DNA of 64,000 bases from Sympetrum striolatum (taxonomy: Eukaryota > Arthropoda > Insecta > Odonata > Libellulidae). The notes under the pieces were generated by a model. The model saw nothing but the letters and a program-made list of their open reading frames with translations. It was not told the DNA's origin and did not search any database. Positions 61,057 through 64,000 of the stretch are shown here, piece after piece. Positions within the stretch are counted from its first letter, which is position 1; every line of letters starts with the position of its first letter. Position numbers and translations under genes: made by a program. The stretch covers positions 99,081,657 through 99,145,656 of the forward strand of contig OX388343.1 of NCBI GenBank assembly GCA_947579665.1, read 5' to 3'.

Positions 61057-61126
61057 CATACAAGCAAGGATACTTTTCTACTGCATTCACCACTTTTACA
61101 TTGAAAATTTCAACTTCTGTCGGCAT
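61031..61126 (-). pseudogene. MADF-domain-like N-terminal fragment
   Basis: From an ATG at 61126 the minus strand encodes 32 residues: MPTEVEIFNVKVVNAVEKYP then CLYDLSSYMNLK, and stops at TAG. MADF domains open with F/L-I..V...P.LYD.....Y.N, which this matches (F8, V12, V15, P20, LYD 22-24, Y28). The rest of the domain (about 50 residues) is missing and no splice donor is evident at the break. MADF domains occur in insect transcription factors and in accessory proteins of PIF/Harbinger transposons. It lies inside the Transib element, opposite in strand to the transposase, so it is a captured piece or part of a nested insertion. Confidence 0.45.
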
Positions 61127-61402
61127 CTTCTTTCGGCGATGAGTTGAAAACACGAACACAGAGCCTCCGCACACGCTTTTCACTAGCCGACAGTTTAATC
61201 GGTAGCTTAATAAGTACGAAGACATACGTGAGTGCGTACATTAATCAATTTAAAATCGAACTATTACAAAGTATGATGGGCAAGCCGATTTCCTTTCAAT
61301 TAAAAAGACGGCCAACAATCTGGTTAATCAGATATAATTACAATTGAATTACACTCAAGCAGTTTCATTGTAAATCATATAATTATTGAACATTGTTTCC
61401 AT

Positions 61403-61889
61403 TCAGGAATTGAGGAGGAGCTGATTCTACGTTTTTGTGTTATTCTGAAATCGCTTTCAAGTGGCTACTCAATAAATTATTTGGAATTTGAAAATTATTG
61501 GCAATATCACCGCAAGACTTTATGTACGGCTTTATAGTTGGTATTATATGCCACCAACCGTCCATAAGAATTTGGTTCATGTAGCATCTATAGCAAAAGA
61601 TGCTATAATTCCAATCGGTCAGCTTTCGGAAGAGTCTTTGGAGGCGAAGAATAAAGACGTTTGTCGATTCAGGGAGAAACATTCCAGAATGGCAGCTAAT
61701 GATGACTTATTCCGAAGGCTTCTGTTAACATCAGACCCCATCATTTCCAGTGTACATGAACTTCCCAAAAAGAAAAGGTGAGAATAAGTTGGAGATTTAC
61801 GTAGTCTTTTAATTCTGGATGATGCAGATAATGACTCCGAAGATGAGGAAGGTACTGAGTCGGAAGATGACTCTGATATGTCCATTTAA
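61403..61889 (+). pseudogene. Transib (RAG1-like) transposase, C-terminal remnant
   Basis: After an acceptor-like TTTCCATTCAG the frame reads GIEEELILRFCVILKSLSSG and YSINYLEFE, then shifts by one base near 61488 and continues ITARLYVRLYSWYYMPPTVHK, IPIGQLSEESLEAKNKDV, CRFREKHSRMAANDDLF and LLLTSDPIISS. The stretch IGQLSEE..EAKNKD..RFR lines up in pattern with the RAG1/Transib region that carries the third catalytic acidic residue (Glu) of the DDE triad. Two in-frame stops after KKR (about 61779-61790) are followed by an acidic tail (LILDDADNDSEDEEGTESED) ending at TAA 61889. N-terminal and central parts, with the two catalytic Asp, are absent. So it is dead, but clearly from an autonomous ancestor. 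Confidence 0.8.
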
Positions 61890-62491
61890 TCTCTGTAAGT
61901 GGAAAAGATTAACTTCTCTGATTGTCTGTACAAATGTTTCTGTTTCAATTAATTTTTTGGATATAAAATTGACCGTACTCATTGGAGCAATTTTCTTAGT
62001 TTATCGGTTATTTTACTATTCCTTGAGTGAAAATATCCGTATCTGGCGAAGATATGGCAAAGCATTCTCCAATATTTAACTAAGGTTAACGATACCCAAA
62101 TGGGAATATTTTAGTCAAGTCTACAGAATTAATTGTTTACGGCTCACTTTTTCTTATATTTTCTCATGGCTTTCATCCGTGCAAAACGTAAAAAATTGTT
62201 ATTTATCGATTTTTATTACTCGCAAATACTATTTACATGAATAAATGAAGTATTTTTATAACATAAATGAATTATAGTTCACAGACCTTTTAAGAATCGA
62301 GGATGATGATTTTACTATTTCCACCATTTTGTTTTAGAAGACATCTGATTAGTTTACTTAAAAATAAACATTATATTCGGATTAGGGAGATAAAAATCTA
62401 TATCTGTTGAAACATTCGTGTTTCTATCTTTCATAGTAACGGAGATATGAGTTTTGGCCAGCTTTTTTCGATTTCCGACGACTGTGCGCCG

Positions 62492-64000
62492 TTGCATATA
62501 ATGAACTAATTATTTCTACGCATTTCCAACTGGCGAATAGCAGCAAGCGGTGGTCATTAACTGAAGGTGCCTGATTTCAAATACACGATAGCAGATATAT
62601 GCTAGCCTTAGTCGTTTTCTACGCTCAAGCTTAGAAGCGGCTAGCACAAAATCTGTTATCATCTGCCTTGAGATAGAGGCACGGCGTCTATCTTTGATAA
62701 TTATTTGCCATCAAAATCAGCATCCAATGATATATTTCTTAAACAGAACCAGCACGAGTCAATGATTATATAAGACAAGGATATATTTGTCAATGACGCA
62801 AAGATATTTTTGTTTACTGTAGTACAGCCATCACGGATAAAACATGATTATTCTGGAAATAAAAGAAAGGGCAAGTTACGATATATTTAGGAAATTATTC
62901 CGCAGTGCGATTACACAATTACGTCGGTATTTTATAAACTAATCAGATCACTTTATCCAGTAGTGAAAGCAGTCTCTCAGGGCAGCACAATACTCATTGC
63001 CATTGCGTGCTAGTATATACATATTCTCAAAATGTAAGTTTATTAATTCATTACAGAATTCATTGGTCAGGTAACTAGGAATGTTTTCCCGCAAGAAAAA
63101 ATTTAGTTGAGGTAGTACCCAGAGATGAGGAACCTGTCTTACAGGTCACATGAGGTCTTGTCGGATGTCCAAAGTAGTCTTTCTATCACTTCTTTAAGCA
63201 AATTACCTTTATTAATTTTTCGTTTCCCAATCTCGATAGAAACGCCAAGTGGAAAGTTAATGGAAAATATTATCTTTAAATTCACATAACTAATGCAGAG
63301 CCTTTCCAATCATTAAATCACTTCAAAACTCAACCTGTACAAGCATTAATATAAACAATGGATAACGAAATGAAGCTCCGTTATAATTTAAGTCCCATTC
63401 TAACTCAGTCAGAGAGAAAAATCAATTCCTTTGATCATGAATAATGAGAGCTTCGTTGGGAAGCGATCATTTTTGGCTAAAGCGAGAGTAGAATAATAAC
63501 GGGAAAACTGATTCTCTGTGCTATAATCTGCATTAAATGGTCCTTGAAAACCCCTGAAGGAGAATTAACAGCATCTTCCTCTTGATTAACCTAAGGAGGA
63601 GGCGAAGACGTTTCAAGTTTCCGTTAGCTCCTCCATCCACATACTCAAAACCTGTTGATGCCTCAGGCTGATAAGGAAAAGGGCAGCGTTTCAATAGTAA
63701 CCCATCCCTACCTGACCTACCGCACGTCACAACACAAAGGCTCATAAGGTTACGCTACAGACGGCTCCTTCCCAATCCAATGAGTCCTTTCCAGACGCCT
63801 CGAGAAAATTCTTTCGCCCAAATATAAGCTCTGCGTCCGTGGAACTAGCGCGTATTCGGAGAAATCTCTTGTGGGAGACGGTCATAGCGCATTTGTTACT
63901 GGAGAAGGGTGAGCTGAATTAGGCTTTTAAGAACCATTGTTGCGTTACATAAAGTAGGGGTTTCCAAAGTTTTACGTTTTACGCAATGCCTTTAGACAAA
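62492..64000. other. Gene-free stretch
   Basis: A minus frame at 63533-63745 in a slightly GC-richer patch has no recognisable domain. Nothing else is seen. Confidence 0.6.

Larger units (their letters stand above)
60039..62486 (+). mobile_element. Complete but decayed Transib transposon
   Basis: The 39-bp ends at 60039-60077 and 62448-62486 are inverted repeats with one mismatch: CACAGTGGTCGGAAATCGAA then AAAAGCTGGCCAAAACTCA. Both are flanked by the same 5-bp CGCCG (60034-60038 and 62487-62491). Transib elements are known for CACWGTG ends and 5-bp GC-rich target duplications. Inside, on the plus strand, is a C-terminal RAG1-like transposase remnant (61403-61889). The 2448 bp are too short for a full element (about 3-4 kb) and much of the interior (60430-61126) is unrelated sequence: two 245-bp direct repeats and a MADF-like fragment. 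The element cannot encode a working transposase. Confidence 0.88.

Noticed and set aside
1..64000. CRISPR array, rRNA genes, bacterial operons or prophage
   Set aside because: No regularly spaced repeats, no rRNA-like sequence and no prokaryotic gene organisation; everything points to animal nuclear DNA.

Overview
This window looks like animal, most probably insect (arthropod), nuclear DNA. It is AT-rich, has no bacterial gene organisation, and almost every long open frame is a chance frame. The evidence for an arthropod is the mix of repeats: CR1/Jockey-like non-LTR retrotransposon ends with an (ACATCT)n tail, tRNA-derived SINEs, and small non-autonomous piggyBac, hAT, Tc1/mariner-like and Transib DNA transposons. 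The species cannot be named from sequence alone.

Region by region. 1-10 kb is mostly unremarkable non-coding DNA with a Transib-like inverted-repeat end (1324-1359), a hairpin-ended repeat (about 5.9-6.2 kb), a degenerate tandem duplication (about 7.0-7.3 kb) and a perfect foldback (7477-7561). 10.4-10.8 kb is a three-hairpin foldback element. 21.8-24.9 kb has a second copy of the hairpin-ended repeat, tRNA-derived SINEs and a piggyBac MITE with TTAA duplications. 28.7-29.5 kb is a non-LTR reverse-transcriptase remnant interrupted by a TA-flanked MITE. 32.7-34.0 kb is a 1.3-kb inverted-repeat element with iterated CCGGGNGAGATGCCCC motifs and a long (AT)n tract. 36.8-40.5 kb is a cluster of tRNA-derived SINEs, including a head-to-head pair. 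40.6-47.2 kb holds a pogo-like end, a hAT MITE with an 8-bp target duplication, a second reverse-transcriptase remnant and another element with an 8-bp duplication. 48.6-57.9 kb is a strongly CpG-depleted block with exon-like open frames on the minus strand; it is the only place where a host gene looks plausible. 58.1-59.5 kb holds a 77-bp mariner-type MITE and a 1.3-kb element with long inverted repeats.

The best find is at 60039-62486: a complete, decayed Transib-type transposon. It has 39-bp terminal inverted repeats starting with CACAGTG (the heptamer also used by V(D)J recombination signals), a 5-bp CGCCG target duplication on both sides, and a broken C-terminal piece of a RAG1-like transposase carrying the region of the third catalytic acidic residue. 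Inside it lie two 245-bp direct repeats and a short MADF-like coding fragment that do not belong to a standard Transib element.

Genes do not work together here in the operon sense. The window is an intergenic or intronic repeat landscape with one probable, unidentified, minus-strand gene in the CpG-poor block.
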